Shown: positions 9,206 to 18,295, counted from the stretch's first letter. The stretch is DNA of 64,000 nucleotides from Gammaproteobacteria bacterium (GCA_016744065.1 JADGFA010000014.1:18090-82089); one strand, 5' to 3'. Program-made: numbers and translations. Notes: generated by a model not told the origin, from the letters alone.

Positions 9206-10465
9206 ATGTTTGGTTTTTTACGCCGCAATAAAGAAAAATCTGAAATCCCCCCCCAAACTGACAGTAAAAATTCAATTGAGCCTGTCGACGAAAGCAATAC
9301 GCCTGCTGTTAACGTAGCACCGCCAACCGTGAAGTCTGGCGCATCTTTCACTCCAGCAGGAGCACATAAACAGCCTGTACCTGCTGCTTCAGCAGAAAAA
9401 CAAACATCTGCCACTACGGTAGACACGCCATTAAATAAAAACCATGAAACCGATACAGCCGAGTCTCAGGGCACGACCTTTACGTCTGGCTCGTCATTTA
9501 CGCCACCAACGGCTGAAGAATGGGCTAAAGCAAACGAAGAAAGCACACTAACCTATCTTAAAGACAGCCTGGGAAAAACCCGTGCAGGCTTAACCGATGG
9601 TATGGCCGATCTGTTATTAGGCAAAAAAACCATTGATGATGATTTGCTTGAAGAGCTGGAAATGCGCCTGCTCACTGCTGATGTAGGCATAGAGGCAACC
9701 ACTCGAATTATTGCTGACCTGACCAGACGCATTTCACGAAATGAACTGCATGAGCCTGTTGCCCTGTTTAATGCGCTCTGTGATGACATGGTGGAAATAC
9801 TGCAACCCGTTGACCAGCCTCTTGTTATTGACGAAACAAAATCACCCTTTGTCATTTTAGTTATCGGCATTAATGGTGCGGGTAAAACAACAACCATTGG
9901 CAAACTGGCAAAACGCTTTCAGAATCAGGGCAAATCTGTGATGCTCGCTGCAGGGGATACTTTCCGTGCAGCTGCGGTTGAGCAGTTACAAACCTGGGGC
10001 GAACGTAATAACATTGCTGTTGTAGCTCAGGGCACTGGTGCAGACTCGGCATCGGTTATTTATGATGCTATCGAATCGGCCAAATCAAAAAATATTGATA
10101 TCGTTATCGCCGATACCGCCGGACGCTTACATACACAAAGTAATTTAATGGATGAACTCATTAAAATTAAACGGGTAATGGGCAAATTAGATAACTCGGC
10201 ACCCCATGAAACACTCCTGGTAATGGACGCCGGGTTTGGTCAGAATGGTTTAGTTCAGGCACAGCAATTTAATGATGCTATGGGTATAACCGGATTAATT
10301 CTCACTAAACTGGACGGTACCGCCAAGGGTGGGATTTTATTTGCTATAGCAGAAAAGCTGGGGCTGCCTATCCGTTTTATCGGCGTGGGCGAAAGCATTG
10401 ATGACTTACGTGAATTCCATGCAAATGAATTTGTTGATGCTCTGTTAGACAAAATACCAGACTAA
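9206..10465 (+). CDS. ftsY: Signal recognition particle receptor
   Basis: Membrane-associated SRP receptor GTPase that receives ribosome-nascent chain complexes for cotranslational insertion. The 419-residue protein begins MFGFLRRNKEKSE, a membrane-binding basic start. It has an acidic/low-complexity A domain to about residue 115 and an NG domain with GINGAGKTTTIGKLAKRF (P-loop), DTFRAAA, DTAGR and TKLDGTAKGG. The A domain contains a doubled motif, SGASFTPAG and SGSSFTPPT. It is divergent from the M16 genes and begins an ftsY-(lipoprotein)-ftsE-ftsX series. Confidence 0.97.
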   Translation: MFGFLRRNKEKSEIPPQTDSKNSIEPVDESNTPAVNVAPPTVKSGASFTPAGAHKQPVPAASAEKQTSATTVDTPLNKNHETDTAESQGTTFTSGSSFTPPTAEEWAKANEESTLTYLKDSLGKTRAGLTDGMADLLLGKKTIDDDLLEELEMRLLTADVGIEATTRIIADLTRRISRNELHEPVALFNALCDDMVEILQPVDQPLVIDETKSPFVILVIGINGAGKTTTIGKLAKRFQNQGKSVMLAAGDTFRAAAVEQLQTWGERNNIAVVAQGTGADSASVIYDAIESAKSKNIDIVIADTAGRLHTQSNLMDELIKIKRVMGKLDNSAPHETLLVMDAGFGQNGLVQAQQFNDAMGITGLILTKLDGTAKGGILFAIAEKLGLPIRFIGVGESIDDLREFHANEFVDALLDKIPD

Positions 10466-10537
10466 AAAACAATTGGGCTGCACCTGTTTGTTCTATTTTT
10501 AAATTGCAAGACAATGATTCGACTAAAGGAGACATCG

Positions 10538-11029
10538 ATGAAAGTTATAGCATTCACAGTTGCTGCAATACTTCTGGCGTCGTGCCAGTCAATGCATTCA
10601 AATGACCCTGCATCTATTGCTTTTGATATTCCTGATGGCTCTACTTTAACTTTGAATAAAAAACTGCCTGTTAAAAAAGACAATACACATGTTGTTATTC
10701 AGGCTGGACAAATTGTCACTGAAAAAGATAAAGATTTATATGCCGTAAGCTGTTCCTTTGAGATGAAAGCTTTTGGCCCACGTACTGTTTACCCGGATAC
10801 CTTTAATATTCGACGCACTGAAGATGGCCAGGAGCAGGCATCAGGCCCTTATATTATTCGTTATAACACAGAAATTTATTTATATTCTGATCATAATTCA
10901 GATATCATCAAGCTTGACTGTTCGGTCTGGGCCGATAAAACAGAAGGGAGCTTCCCCGTTTCCAGAATACAGGAAACGCTGGGGGATTATTTTAGCTTTA
11001 ACTTTGCCAGAGAAAAAAACATCCATTGA
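10538..11029 (+). CDS. Small lipoprotein, unknown function, between ftsY and ftsE
   Basis: Starts at ATG 10538, preceded by AAAGGAG at 10525-10531; an ATG eight codons upstream lacks such a site. The 163-residue protein has a lipoprotein signal MKVIAFTVAAILLASC, with Cys at residue 16. The mature part is mostly beta-strand-like (DGSTLTLNKKLPVKKDNTHVVIQAG) with two further cysteines. No named family is recognised. It interrupts the usually adjacent ftsY and ftsE, lying 72 bp after ftsY and 52 bp before ftsE on the same strand, so cotranscription is likely. Confidence 0.75.
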   Translation: MKVIAFTVAAILLASCQSMHSNDPASIAFDIPDGSTLTLNKKLPVKKDNTHVVIQAGQIVTEKDKDLYAVSCSFEMKAFGPRTVYPDTFNIRRTEDGQEQASGPYIIRYNTEIYLYSDHNSDIIKLDCSVWADKTEGSFPVSRIQETLGDYFSFNFAREKNIH

Positions 11030-11081
11030 TGAATACGACTACACCTTTTCACCCTCAGGAACTTAGTGCAAAATAGCCCCC

Positions 11082-11762
11082 ATGATTCGTTTTGATAATG
11101 TATGCAAGCGCTACCCCGGTGGTTACGAAGCACTAAACAATGTGAGCTTCCATTTGCCCCGCGGTGAAATGGCATTTCTCACAGGGCACTCTGGCGCAGG
11201 AAAAAGCACACTGCTTAAACTTATCGCCCTGATCGAGCGCCCCAGTCGCGGCAATTTACTGTTAGATGGTATTAATTTAAGCAGTGTCGGCAACAGCAAA
11301 GTACCTTATATTCGACGAAATATCGGCATTGTTTTTCAGAATCACCATTTACTCTATGATCGCACTGTTTTTGACAATGTATCCTTACCCCTGATTATTG
11401 CTGGTTATCAACATAAAGAGATTGGTAAGCGTGTCCGTGCTGCACTGGACCAGGTCGGCCTGTTAAAGAAAGAGAAATCAGCCCCTATCACCCTCTCTGG
11501 TGGTGAACAACAACGGGTTGGCATCGCCCGTGCCATTGTCCATAAACCCGGCCTACTGCTTGCAGATGAGCCCACAGGTAACCTGGACCCGGAATTATCC
11601 AAAGAAATCATGGCCCTTTTCAGGCGCTTTAATGATGTTGGTGTAACCGTGCTTATTGCCAGCCATAACCTCGAACTCATTAAACAAATGGGCAATCCAG
11701 TTATTAGCCTGAATCAGGGGGCGCTTTCCCATAATGACCTAAGCGTAACCAGCCATGGTTAA
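11082..11762 (+). CDS. ftsE: Cell division ATP-binding protein FtsE
   Basis: ABC ATPase of the FtsEX complex, which couples the divisome to periplasmic peptidoglycan hydrolase activation. The 226 residues include the Walker [11 protein letters not shown]-loop region [19 protein letters not shown], signature [14 protein letters not shown], Walker [12 protein letters not shown] and the H-loop SHN. It begins [18 protein letters not shown], diagnostic for FtsE. The 3' end overlaps ftsX by 8 nt, indicating translational coupling. Confidence 0.97.
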   Translation: MIRFDNVCKRYPGGYEALNNVSFHLPRGEMAFLTGHSGAGKSTLLKLIALIERPSRGNLLLDGINLSSVGNSKVPYIRRNIGIVFQNHHLLYDRTVFDNVSLPLIIAGYQHKEIGKRVRAALDQVGLLKKEKSAPITLSGGEQQRVGIARAIVHKPGLLLADEPTGNLDPELSKEIMALFRRFNDVGVTVLIASHNLELIKQMGNPVISLNQGALSHNDLSVTSHG

Positions 11763-12711
11763 AGCGGATAATAACCAAATTGCCAGGAGCAGCCCATTTA
11801 AAGCCTGGGCCATAAATCACATACGCACACTGATTGCCAGTCTGGGCGCCATGACACGCCAGCCTGCTTCTTCTTTTATGACCGTTGCCGTTATTGCCAT
11901 TGCGCTTGCGTTACCTGCAGGCTTATTTGTACTGTTAAATAACGCCAGTAATATCAGCATTGGCTGGGATAACAGTGCCCAGATATCAGTTTTTCTTAAA
12001 GCAGACACATCTGAAAAACAGGCTCAAAAATTAATGGGGAAATTACGCCTGTATGATGATGTTGCTCAGATTTCATTAATCAATAAAAAACAGGCTCTAA
12101 AAGAATTTAAGAAAATCTCTGGCTTTGGTGATGCCATTGAAGCGCTTGGTGATAACCCTTTACCCCATGTGCTTACAATTCAACCTGTAATAGATGCAAA
12201 TCGCCCAGACAAAATTCACCATTTAATTAAACAGCTTAACCAGCAAAAACAGGTAGAGCTGGCACAACTGGATTTACAATGGGTGAAACGATTATTTGCC
12301 ATGTTGGAAATTGCGCAACGAGCGATCTGGGTCGTTGCCAGTTTACTCGGTATTGCCGTGTTACTCGTTGTTGGTAATACGATTCGACTGGATATTCAAA
12401 ATCGCCGGGAAGAAATAGAGGTAACCAAGCTAATTGGCGGTACCGATGCTTTTATTCGACGCCCTTTCCTCTACACCGGCCTGTGGTATGGCATTAGCGG
12501 AGGCATATCCGCCTGGCTGCTTACCGCACTGTCCATTAGCCTGCTTGATAACTCCGTAGAACATCTCGCCAGTCTTTATAATAGTGGCTTTCAACTGAAA
12601 GGATTAAGCTTTTCCGAAGGTATTAACCTTATTGGCTTTAGTTGTTTTCTTGGGCTGTCTGGTTCATGGATAGCTGTTGGACGCCACCTAAGTGAGATTG
12701 AGCCCAGTTAA
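11755..12711 (+). CDS. ftsX: Cell division permease FtsX
   Basis: Membrane partner of FtsE. The 318-residue protein has a cytoplasmic N-terminus containing the AMTRQPASSFMTVAVIAIALALPAG first membrane helix. A periplasmic loop follows (about residues 65-175), then three further helices (IWVVASLLGIAVLLVVGN; the segment around LYTGLWYGISGGISAWLLTALS; LIGFSCFLGLSGSWIAVG). The motif NRREEIEVTKLIGGTDAFIRRPFLY is characteristic. Overlap with ftsE confirms the pairing. Confidence 0.96.
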   Translation: MVKADNNQIARSSPFKAWAINHIRTLIASLGAMTRQPASSFMTVAVIAIALALPAGLFVLLNNASNISIGWDNSAQISVFLKADTSEKQAQKLMGKLRLYDDVAQISLINKKQALKEFKKISGFGDAIEALGDNPLPHVLTIQPVIDANRPDKIHHLIKQLNQQKQVELAQLDLQWVKRLFAMLEIAQRAIWVVASLLGIAVLLVVGNTIRLDIQNRREEIEVTKLIGGTDAFIRRPFLYTGLWYGISGGISAWLLTALSISLLDNSVEHLASLYNSGFQLKGLSFSEGINLIGFSCFLGLSGSWIAVGRHLSEIEPS

Positions 12712-12895
12712 TTTTTTGACTCAGCTTCACCATTACAGGCTGAAAACCGCATGAACTGCTATATTCCAGATAAACCGTTATAAACAATTGACCAATCACC
12801 TTATCAGATCGGTCAAATTGTGGCATTTTTAACCTGCTTAACCATAAAAATTAACAGAATCAATAAAATGAGCTTACAGGGATAGTGGGCAGACA

Positions 12896-13768
12896 ATGAA
12901 TCATAAAATTATGTCTCCAGATATGCAGCGCGTTTTACTTATCGACCACTCCGGCACTAGCCTGGCGATAATCAGCAAACTCATTACTAAAAACATTTCC
13001 AATGTTATTGTAGATGCCGCCATGAACGCAGAAGAAGCGTTCCGACTTTTAAAAAACCATAAATATGCCTTAATTACCACCTCACGAAATTTACCCGATA
13101 TTGACTGCTGTTATATGATTGACGTAATTCGGCAGGACCTGAAGATCAAAGCCACGCCTTTGATCGTCATTTCAGGTGAAAAAATGGCTATTTATGATGA
13201 ACAAATGACCTGCCGCCTGGTTAATGGTTACTTTGATAAAAAACTGGGCCAGCAAAAACTGGTTGACTACATTAACTCCTTCTTAAACACAGACCCTGTT
13301 AAGTCATTGATTAATGGCAACATTCTATATGTTGAAGATAGCGCAACTGTGGCCCTCGCAACAAAAAAACACCTCACTAAACATAATTATAGCTTTCTAC
13401 ATGCGGTCAATGCCGAGCAGGCGCTACAACATATCCAGAACTCATTCACCAAAGACGATGTCCAGCCCTTTGACCTGCTGCTAACCGACATACAATTGGC
13501 TGGCCATATGACTGGGCGTGATTTAATCCGCGAAATCCGTCATGGCCTGGGGCTAGGCTATGAAGAACTCCCTATACTTGTTACCACCTCCAGCAATTTT
13601 GAGGCCGATCCGAACGGCCTGAATCGCATATTTTCATCTGGCTCTAACGACATTCTTGAAAAACCTATTAGGGAGCCCATGTTAATAGCCAGGCTCAATA
13701 ACCTTTTAAAACTACGCAAACAATTTCTGCAAATTTACCATCCTGACAGCTCGCTGATAATGACTTAA
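12896..13768 (+). CDS. Response regulator with two receiver domains, the first degenerate
   Basis: The 290-residue protein carries two CheY-like domains (about residues 10-130 and 140-285) and no output domain. The second is complete: acidic pair E147/D148 in LYVEDSA, phosphoacceptor D198 in LLLTDIQL, TTS, and a lysine in ILEKPI. In the first, the phosphoacceptor position is S63 (LITTSRNLPD), so it cannot be phosphorylated in the normal way. No histidine kinase is adjacent. It lies between ftsX and rpoH on the same strand. Action must be by protein-protein contact; the target is unknown. Confidence 0.88.
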   Translation: MNHKIMSPDMQRVLLIDHSGTSLAIISKLITKNISNVIVDAAMNAEEAFRLLKNHKYALITTSRNLPDIDCCYMIDVIRQDLKIKATPLIVISGEKMAIYDEQMTCRLVNGYFDKKLGQQKLVDYINSFLNTDPVKSLINGNILYVEDSATVALATKKHLTKHNYSFLHAVNAEQALQHIQNSFTKDDVQPFDLLLTDIQLAGHMTGRDLIREIRHGLGLGYEELPILVTTSSNFEADPNGLNRIFSSGSNDILEKPIREPMLIARLNNLLKLRKQFLQIYHPDSSLIMT

Positions 13769-13820
13769 TAACCTCTCCTGTTCGAACTACCAGACACATT
13801 AGCCGGAACTTATACAACAA

Positions 13821-13847
13821 TTAGCACTCTAACAAAAAGAGTGCTAA
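13821..13847. promoter_or_regulatory. CIRCE element, HrcA operator upstream of rpoH
   Basis: An exact CIRCE inverted repeat: TTAGCACTC (13821-13829), a 9-nt spacer, and GAGTGCTAA (13839-13847). This matches the established HrcA consensus in both half-sites and spacing. It ends 26 bp before the rpoH start codon, so it would lie in the promoter or 5' leader. It has no T-run, so it is not a terminator. The hrcA gene itself is not in the window. Confidence 0.93.
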
Positions 13848-13873
13848 CATAATCACCGAATACGGGAGCCAAT

Positions 13874-14734
13874 ATGTCAAACGAACTGATACTTGCAACT
13901 AATCATCTGCCTATCTCTAGCGGGAGTCTGGATCAATACATCCAGAACGCACAGGCTTTTCCTATGCTTACAGCAGAAGAAGAACGTGAGTATGGCTATG
14001 CATTATCAAACAATGGTGATCTGAAAGCAGCACAAAAACTGATTATGTCACACCTTCGTTTTGTGATTCGCATTGCGCGTGGCTATCAGGGATATGGACT
14101 GCCAATGGCCGACCTGATTCAGGAAGGTAATGTAGGCCTGATGAAAGCAGTTAAACGCTTTAGCCCAGACCATAACGTGCGCCTGGTCTCTTTCGCTGTG
14201 CACTGGATTCGAGCTGAAATACACGAATATGTATTAAAAAACTGGCGCATTGTTAAAGTAGCAACCACTAAAGCACAGCGTAAACTGTTCTTTAACCTGC
14301 GTAGCTCTAAAAAGCGTCTTGGCTGGTTTACGGCCGAAGAAGTGGAAGGCGTAGCCAAAGACCTTGGCGTTAAGCCTGAAACTGTACTGGAAATGGAGTC
14401 ACGTCTAAGCAACTATGATATGGCTTTTGATGCCACATCGGATGATGACGATGATGCAATGGTTGCACCATCAACCTATCTTGCAAGCCCAACCCATGAT
14501 CCGGCCCAGCAACTTGAATCTACAGATTATCGACAACAACGCAGCAATGCCCTGTCTAAATCCTTGCAGATACTGGATGAACGTAGCCGTGATATTCTAA
14601 TGTCCCGCTGGATGGACGAAGAAAATAAAGCCACTCTGCATGAACTTGCAGCAAAATATGCCATTTCCGCAGAAAGAGTTCGGCAACTGGAAAAAAACGC
14701 AATGAAAAAAATGCGTAGTTGCCTTGAAGCATAG
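13874..14734 (+). CDS. rpoH: RNA polymerase sigma-32 factor (heat shock)
   Basis: The 286-residue sigma factor has region 2 ([36 protein letters not shown]), the sigma-32-specific RpoH box [15 protein letters not shown] and a region 4 helix-turn-helix ending [16 protein letters not shown]. It directs transcription of chaperone and protease genes. ATG 13874 is preceded by GGGAG. A perfect CIRCE element precedes it, implying HrcA repression, and a strong terminator follows. It lies after ftsYEX, as in E. coli. Confidence 0.97.
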   Translation: MSNELILATNHLPISSGSLDQYIQNAQAFPMLTAEEEREYGYALSNNGDLKAAQKLIMSHLRFVIRIARGYQGYGLPMADLIQEGNVGLMKAVKRFSPDHNVRLVSFAVHWIRAEIHEYVLKNWRIVKVATTKAQRKLFFNLRSSKKRLGWFTAEEVEGVAKDLGVKPETVLEMESRLSNYDMAFDATSDDDDDAMVAPSTYLASPTHDPAQQLESTDYRQQRSNALSKSLQILDERSRDILMSRWMDEENKATLHELAAKYAISAERVRQLEKNAMKKMRSCLEA

Positions 14735-14751
14735 TAAACAACACATAAAAT

Positions 14752-14780
14752 AAAAAAGGCGCTTATAGAGCGCCTTTTTT
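14752..14780 (+). terminator. Rho-independent terminator of rpoH
   Basis: Stem GGCGCT (14758-14763) and AGCGCC (14769-14774) with a 5-nt loop, followed by six T. It starts about 20 bp after the rpoH stop codon. Confidence 0.9.
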
Positions 14781-14985
14781 ATTTACAGATACAGCAAGCG
14801 TAAAAATTCAACCGACCATAAGTATTGAGAAGAAACTTTAAAAATCCCTGAACAGCTTCTTCGCAAGTTAACCAGACAAAAGAAAAAAAGGCTAAACCCG
14901 ATCCTGATGCCACTTACTTAATCCTCGGCATAGAGTAAGTACTGACTTTAAAAAGAACACACAAACAAAAATGGATGCAAACAAC

Positions 14986-15014
14986 TGTCATCCTGAGCGA
15001 ATGCGAAGGATTTT
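14986..15014 (+). repeat. Dispersed repeat copy abutting the beta-lactamase start codon
   Basis: The copy begins TGTCATCCTGAGCGAATGCG and continues AAGGATTTT, ending at the base before ATG 15015. It is nearly identical to the copy at 6114. Its AAGGA (15006-15010) stands 4 nt before the ATG and looks like the only ribosome-binding site for the gene. Confidence 0.8.
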
Positions 15015-15797
15015 ATGATTAAAAAAACATTATTCAGCACTATTCTCCTGTTAGTTTTTCCTTTGTCTTTATTTGCTAACGAAAACACCATCTCAAATCT
15101 TTATACTGCGGCAGGAATTGAAGGAACACTATTAATTCAATCGCTTGATAAAAATACCGAATATAAACATAATTCATCCAGAATAGATCAGGCATATATA
15201 CCTGCATCAACATTTAAAATACCCAATACATTAATCGCCCTGGAAGAAGGTGTAATCAAAAGCCCGCTTGAAATTATTAAATGGGATGGTATTAAAAGAG
15301 AATATCCACCATGGAACGAAGATCAGACTTTAGCAACTGCATTTGCACATTCATGCGTTTGGTGCTATCAAAAATTTGCCATTAAAATAGGTAATTTAAA
15401 ATATAAAAAATATCTCCATGAATTTAATTATGGCAATAGTAAGACAGGTAAAAATATCACAAGTTTCTGGCTAGACGGGGATTTAAGAGTCTCAGCCAGA
15501 GAGCAGATAAAATTTCTTCGTAAAGTCTATCTTGAAAAGTTACCGATTAAACACAAAAATATTAAAATACTGAAAGATATAATGCTATCAGAAAGTACAT
15601 CAAGCTATAAACTCTGGGCTAAAACTGGATGGAAAGGCCAACACGGATGGTTTGTTGGCTATATCGAAACAGATAATAAAATATGGTTTTTCGCAAATCA
15701 TATTAAGATTAACTCCCAATCTGATTTGGCATTTCGAAAAAAACTAACCATCGTATCATTAAAGCTGAAAGGAATCATTCATACACCTGAAATATAA
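15015..15797 (+). CDS. Class D (OXA-like) beta-lactamase, periplasmic
   Basis: Serine beta-lactamase of 260 residues with a signal peptide (MIKKTLFSTILLLVFPLSLFA). All class D motifs are present in order: S65-T-F-K68 with the carbamylatable lysine, S113-C-V115, Y139-G-N141, W152 in FWLDG, and K203-T-G205. This predicts hydrolysis of beta-lactams, though the spectrum cannot be told. The SxV region is unusual: S-C-V-W-C-Y-Q with two cysteines. The coding sequence looks more AT-rich than its neighbours, and translation seems to start from a repeat-borne Shine-Dalgarno. No mobile element is adjacent. BlaR/MecR1 sensor domains are related, but this protein is freestanding. Confidence 0.92.
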   Translation: MIKKTLFSTILLLVFPLSLFANENTISNLYTAAGIEGTLLIQSLDKNTEYKHNSSRIDQAYIPASTFKIPNTLIALEEGVIKSPLEIIKWDGIKREYPPWNEDQTLATAFAHSCVWCYQKFAIKIGNLKYKKYLHEFNYGNSKTGKNITSFWLDGDLRVSAREQIKFLRKVYLEKLPIKHKNIKILKDIMLSESTSSYKLWAKTGWKGQHGWFVGYIETDNKIWFFANHIKINSQSDLAFRKKLTIVSLKLKGIIHTPEI

Positions 15798-15932
15798 ATC
15801 AAAACACACAAGTCCTTTTCAAATAAATTTATTTATTACAGTTACATTAACTAATTGTGTTACAGGCACATCGAAATTACATATAAAAACAAAGCTCATA
15901 ACACATCATATGCATTTAATTTCACGTGACTT

Positions 15933-16490
15933 TTAACGAATGCCTCTTAACAAATATAATGCGCCGGCTATTGCACCATAAAGATGTGCATTTATAGCTA
16001 CTCTTCCACCCGTAATAGATTCTGAACCCGGCAAAGCACCATACATCTGTTCCCATACTAACTTACCAATAATAATAGCAAGCAATACTATTCCACTGAC
16101 CTTATAACGCTGCATCTCCCAGCGACCGCCTATTATAAACAGGCCATGTAAAACACCTGAAAAACCAACATATCTATCTAACTGATTATCTATCAACATT
16201 CCCACACTACATACCAGTGATATAAACAGCAGGGCATCGAGCCAGTAGCGAGTTGATTTATAACGGGAGAAAAGTATCGCAACCATACCCAGGCCCGCCA
16301 TATTGAGCATGAAATGCACCCAGTTTAAATGTGTAAAATGCCCACTTATCAAGCGCCAGACTTGCCATTGCTCAATTAGCTGGCGGTCAAACCTTAATGT
16401 GGGGGCCAGATGCAAAAATTGAATAAAAAAACATAAAATAAATAGAACTAGCCATAGTTTATAGCTTCTAAGTTTATACAAAATACTCAT
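15933..16490 (-). CDS. rrtA: Rhombosortase (rhomboid-family intramembrane serine protease)
   Basis: A 185-residue polytopic membrane protein. The rhomboid catalytic dyad is S111 in GFSGVLHG and H169 in AHLYGAIAG. The motif SGHFTHLNWVHFMLN is the rhombosortase form of the rhomboid HN motif, and the short length matches the RrtA family. Known family members cleave the C-terminal GlyGly-CTERM tail of proteins exported through type II secretion. It is divergent from the gsp operon that starts 267 bp away, which supports that role. No GlyGly-CTERM substrate is encoded in the window. Confidence 0.87.
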   Translation of the reverse strand: MSILYKLRSYKLWLVLFILCFFIQFLHLAPTLRFDRQLIEQWQVWRLISGHFTHLNWVHFMLNMAGLGMVAILFSRYKSTRYWLDALLFISLVCSVGMLIDNQLDRYVGFSGVLHGLFIIGGRWEMQRYKVSGIVLLAIIIGKLVWEQMYGALPGSESITGGRVAINAHLYGAIAGALYLLRGIR

Positions 16491-16756
16491 GGACTAATCC
16501 TGAAAATCAGTTGATCGAATTTAAAATGCTGTAAGCATATGAGGGCACAGGTTTTTATACCGCTCCCATCGAAAAGTGTTTGACTATATCAAAAAAAACA
16601 CAAAGCACCAGCATTCACTTATTATTTGATTATGTGTTCACCCACGCCAAACCACACTTAATGCTATCGACTCATTCTTCAGTGATAATTGCCTCATATC
16701 CGCTTAACCTGGCATCTGGTATGATGTCCCACTGAGATTAAACATTTATTAAAAAT

Positions 16757-17200
16757 ATGGAGCAGTCTGTGAAAACACCTCAAATCAAACAACAGGGATT
16801 TACCTTAATCGAAATTATTGTTGTTGTTGTTATTATTGGCATTTTAGCCACCTTTGTAGCACCCAAGTTTATGGGTAAAACCGGTGATGCGCGTATTGTA
16901 AAAGCTAGAAATGACATAAGCGCTTTTGAAAGCGCACTGGATTTATACAAACTGGATAATTACACCTACCCAACAACAGACCAGGGTCTGGATGCACTGG
17001 TAAACCAGCCATCCGGTGACCCGGCTCCGGCTAACTGGCAACAGGGTGGTTATGTAAAGAAATTACGCAAAGACCCATGGCAACGTGACTATCTGTACTT
17101 AAATCCGGGAGAACATGGTGAAATAGATATCTTTTCACTTGGTGCCGATGGTGTTGAAGGTGGTGAAGGCGAGAATGGGGATATAGGTAGTTGGGATTAA
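16757..17200 (+). CDS. gspG: Type II secretion major pseudopilin GspG
   Basis: Main subunit of the periplasmic pseudopilus. The 147-residue preprotein has a short leader ending G14, then the methylated-F start [17 protein letters not shown], with Glu at +5. The C-terminal part has the GspG features [27 protein letters not shown] and the Ca-binding loop [20 protein letters not shown]. First gene of an eight-gene run G-H-I-J-K-L-M-N; gspC, D, E and F are not upstream as they usually are. Confidence 0.96.
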   Translation: MEQSVKTPQIKQQGFTLIEIIVVVVIIGILATFVAPKFMGKTGDARIVKARNDISAFESALDLYKLDNYTYPTTDQGLDALVNQPSGDPAPANWQQGGYVKKLRKDPWQRDYLYLNPGEHGEIDIFSLGADGVEGGEGENGDIGSWD

Positions 17201-17226
17201 CCTGATAATACAACAGGTACTTCATT

Positions 17227-17856
17227 ATGCCCAGAAATCCCGCTTACAGCTCTAAATATCAGTACCGGGGTTTTACCCTGATTGAATTACTGGCGGTCGT
17301 TGTTATCATCAGTATTTCAATTAGCTTTGTCGTCGTTAATATCTCTTCTGGCAGCCACGAAGAGTTAGCCGAAGAAGAGATACTACGCCTGCAACAAATA
17401 TTACGTTTTGCCCATGAACAGTCTGTTGTTCGTGCAGAAGAATACGGCGTCCGCTTTTATGAAACCGGTTATCGTTTTATGCGTTTTGATGAAGAAAACG
17501 ATAACTGGGCAAATCTGAATAAAGACAAACTACTACGCAGCCGAACACTGCCTGAGCCATTAGAACTCAATTTATACATAGAACAGACACCTGTGGAAAT
17601 TCTGCAATCACAGGACGATGACCCTGAACCCAAAAAAACCACAGAAGAAAGCGATCTGTCCAGCGCCGCATCTAATCTGGGTGCAGCCAGTCAGGATGAA
17701 GTTGAAAAAATAAAGCCACAGGTCTTTTTACTTTCCAGCTCAGAACTAACACCACAGTTTGAAATACATATACGTATACCCGGTAGTGAGATTGATGAGC
17801 ATCTCGAAGGCCTGCCCCAGGGTGAATATAAACGGGTAAAAACCGATGAGTATTAA
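17227..17856 (+). CDS. gspH: Type II secretion minor pseudopilin GspH
   Basis: 209 residues. The prepilin leader MPRNPAYSSKYQYRG precedes FTLIELLAVVVIISISISF. The body has the GspH/FimT pattern RLQQILRFAHEQSVVRAEEYGVRFYETGYRF. It is longer than many homologues because of a polar insertion rich in D/E/S at about residues 125-160. It starts 26 bp after gspG and overlaps gspI by 11 nt. Confidence 0.92.
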   Translation: MPRNPAYSSKYQYRGFTLIELLAVVVIISISISFVVVNISSGSHEELAEEEILRLQQILRFAHEQSVVRAEEYGVRFYETGYRFMRFDEENDNWANLNKDKLLRSRTLPEPLELNLYIEQTPVEILQSQDDDPEPKKTTEESDLSSAASNLGAASQDEVEKIKPQVFLLSSSELTPQFEIHIRIPGSEIDEHLEGLPQGEYKRVKTDEY

Positions 17857-18295
17857 TAGTGCTATGGACAGGCTCCACTCAAACAACCCTGAGTCGACCA
17901 TTAATAATAAAGGCTTCACACTTATTGAAGTTATGGTTGCCCTGGCCATTATTGCCATTGCGCTTGCATCATTAATTAAAGCTTCGGGTAGCCACACTCA
18001 CTCTGCCGGTTACCTTAAAAGCAAAACCCTGGCCCATTATGTTGCAATGAATGAAATAACAAAACTACAGATTGAAAAAGCCTGGCCAGATCTGGGCACC
18101 ACAAGAAAGTCATCTGAAATGGCAGAAAGGGAATGGTTCTGGACCCGTGAAGTGACAAAAACGGGTGATGAAAGCGGCAATATTCGGGGACTAAAATTTA
18201 CCGTTTATCTGGATGAAGACAGGACCCAAAACCTTATTCAAATACAGGCATTTATTGCTAATCCAAACCAGGATACACCCACTGGTACTGGTTAA
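17846..18295 (+). CDS. gspI: Type II secretion minor pseudopilin GspI
   Basis: 149 residues with a 23-residue leader ending NNKG before FTLIEVMVALAIIAIALASL. The GspI-type continuation SKTLAHYVAMNEITKLQIEKAWP is followed by EWFWTREVTKT. It forms the pseudopilus tip with J and K. It overlaps gspH by 11 nt, and its stop codon overlaps the gspJ start (ATG at 18295), so all are translationally coupled. Confidence 0.93.
   Translation: MSINSAMDRLHSNNPESTINNKGFTLIEVMVALAIIAIALASLIKASGSHTHSAGYLKSKTLAHYVAMNEITKLQIEKAWPDLGTTRKSSEMAEREWFWTREVTKTGDESGNIRGLKFTVYLDEDRTQNLIQIQAFIANPNQDTPTGTG

Noticed and set aside
13821..13847. Terminator upstream of rpoH
   Set aside because: The hairpin is an exact CIRCE and has no T-run after it.
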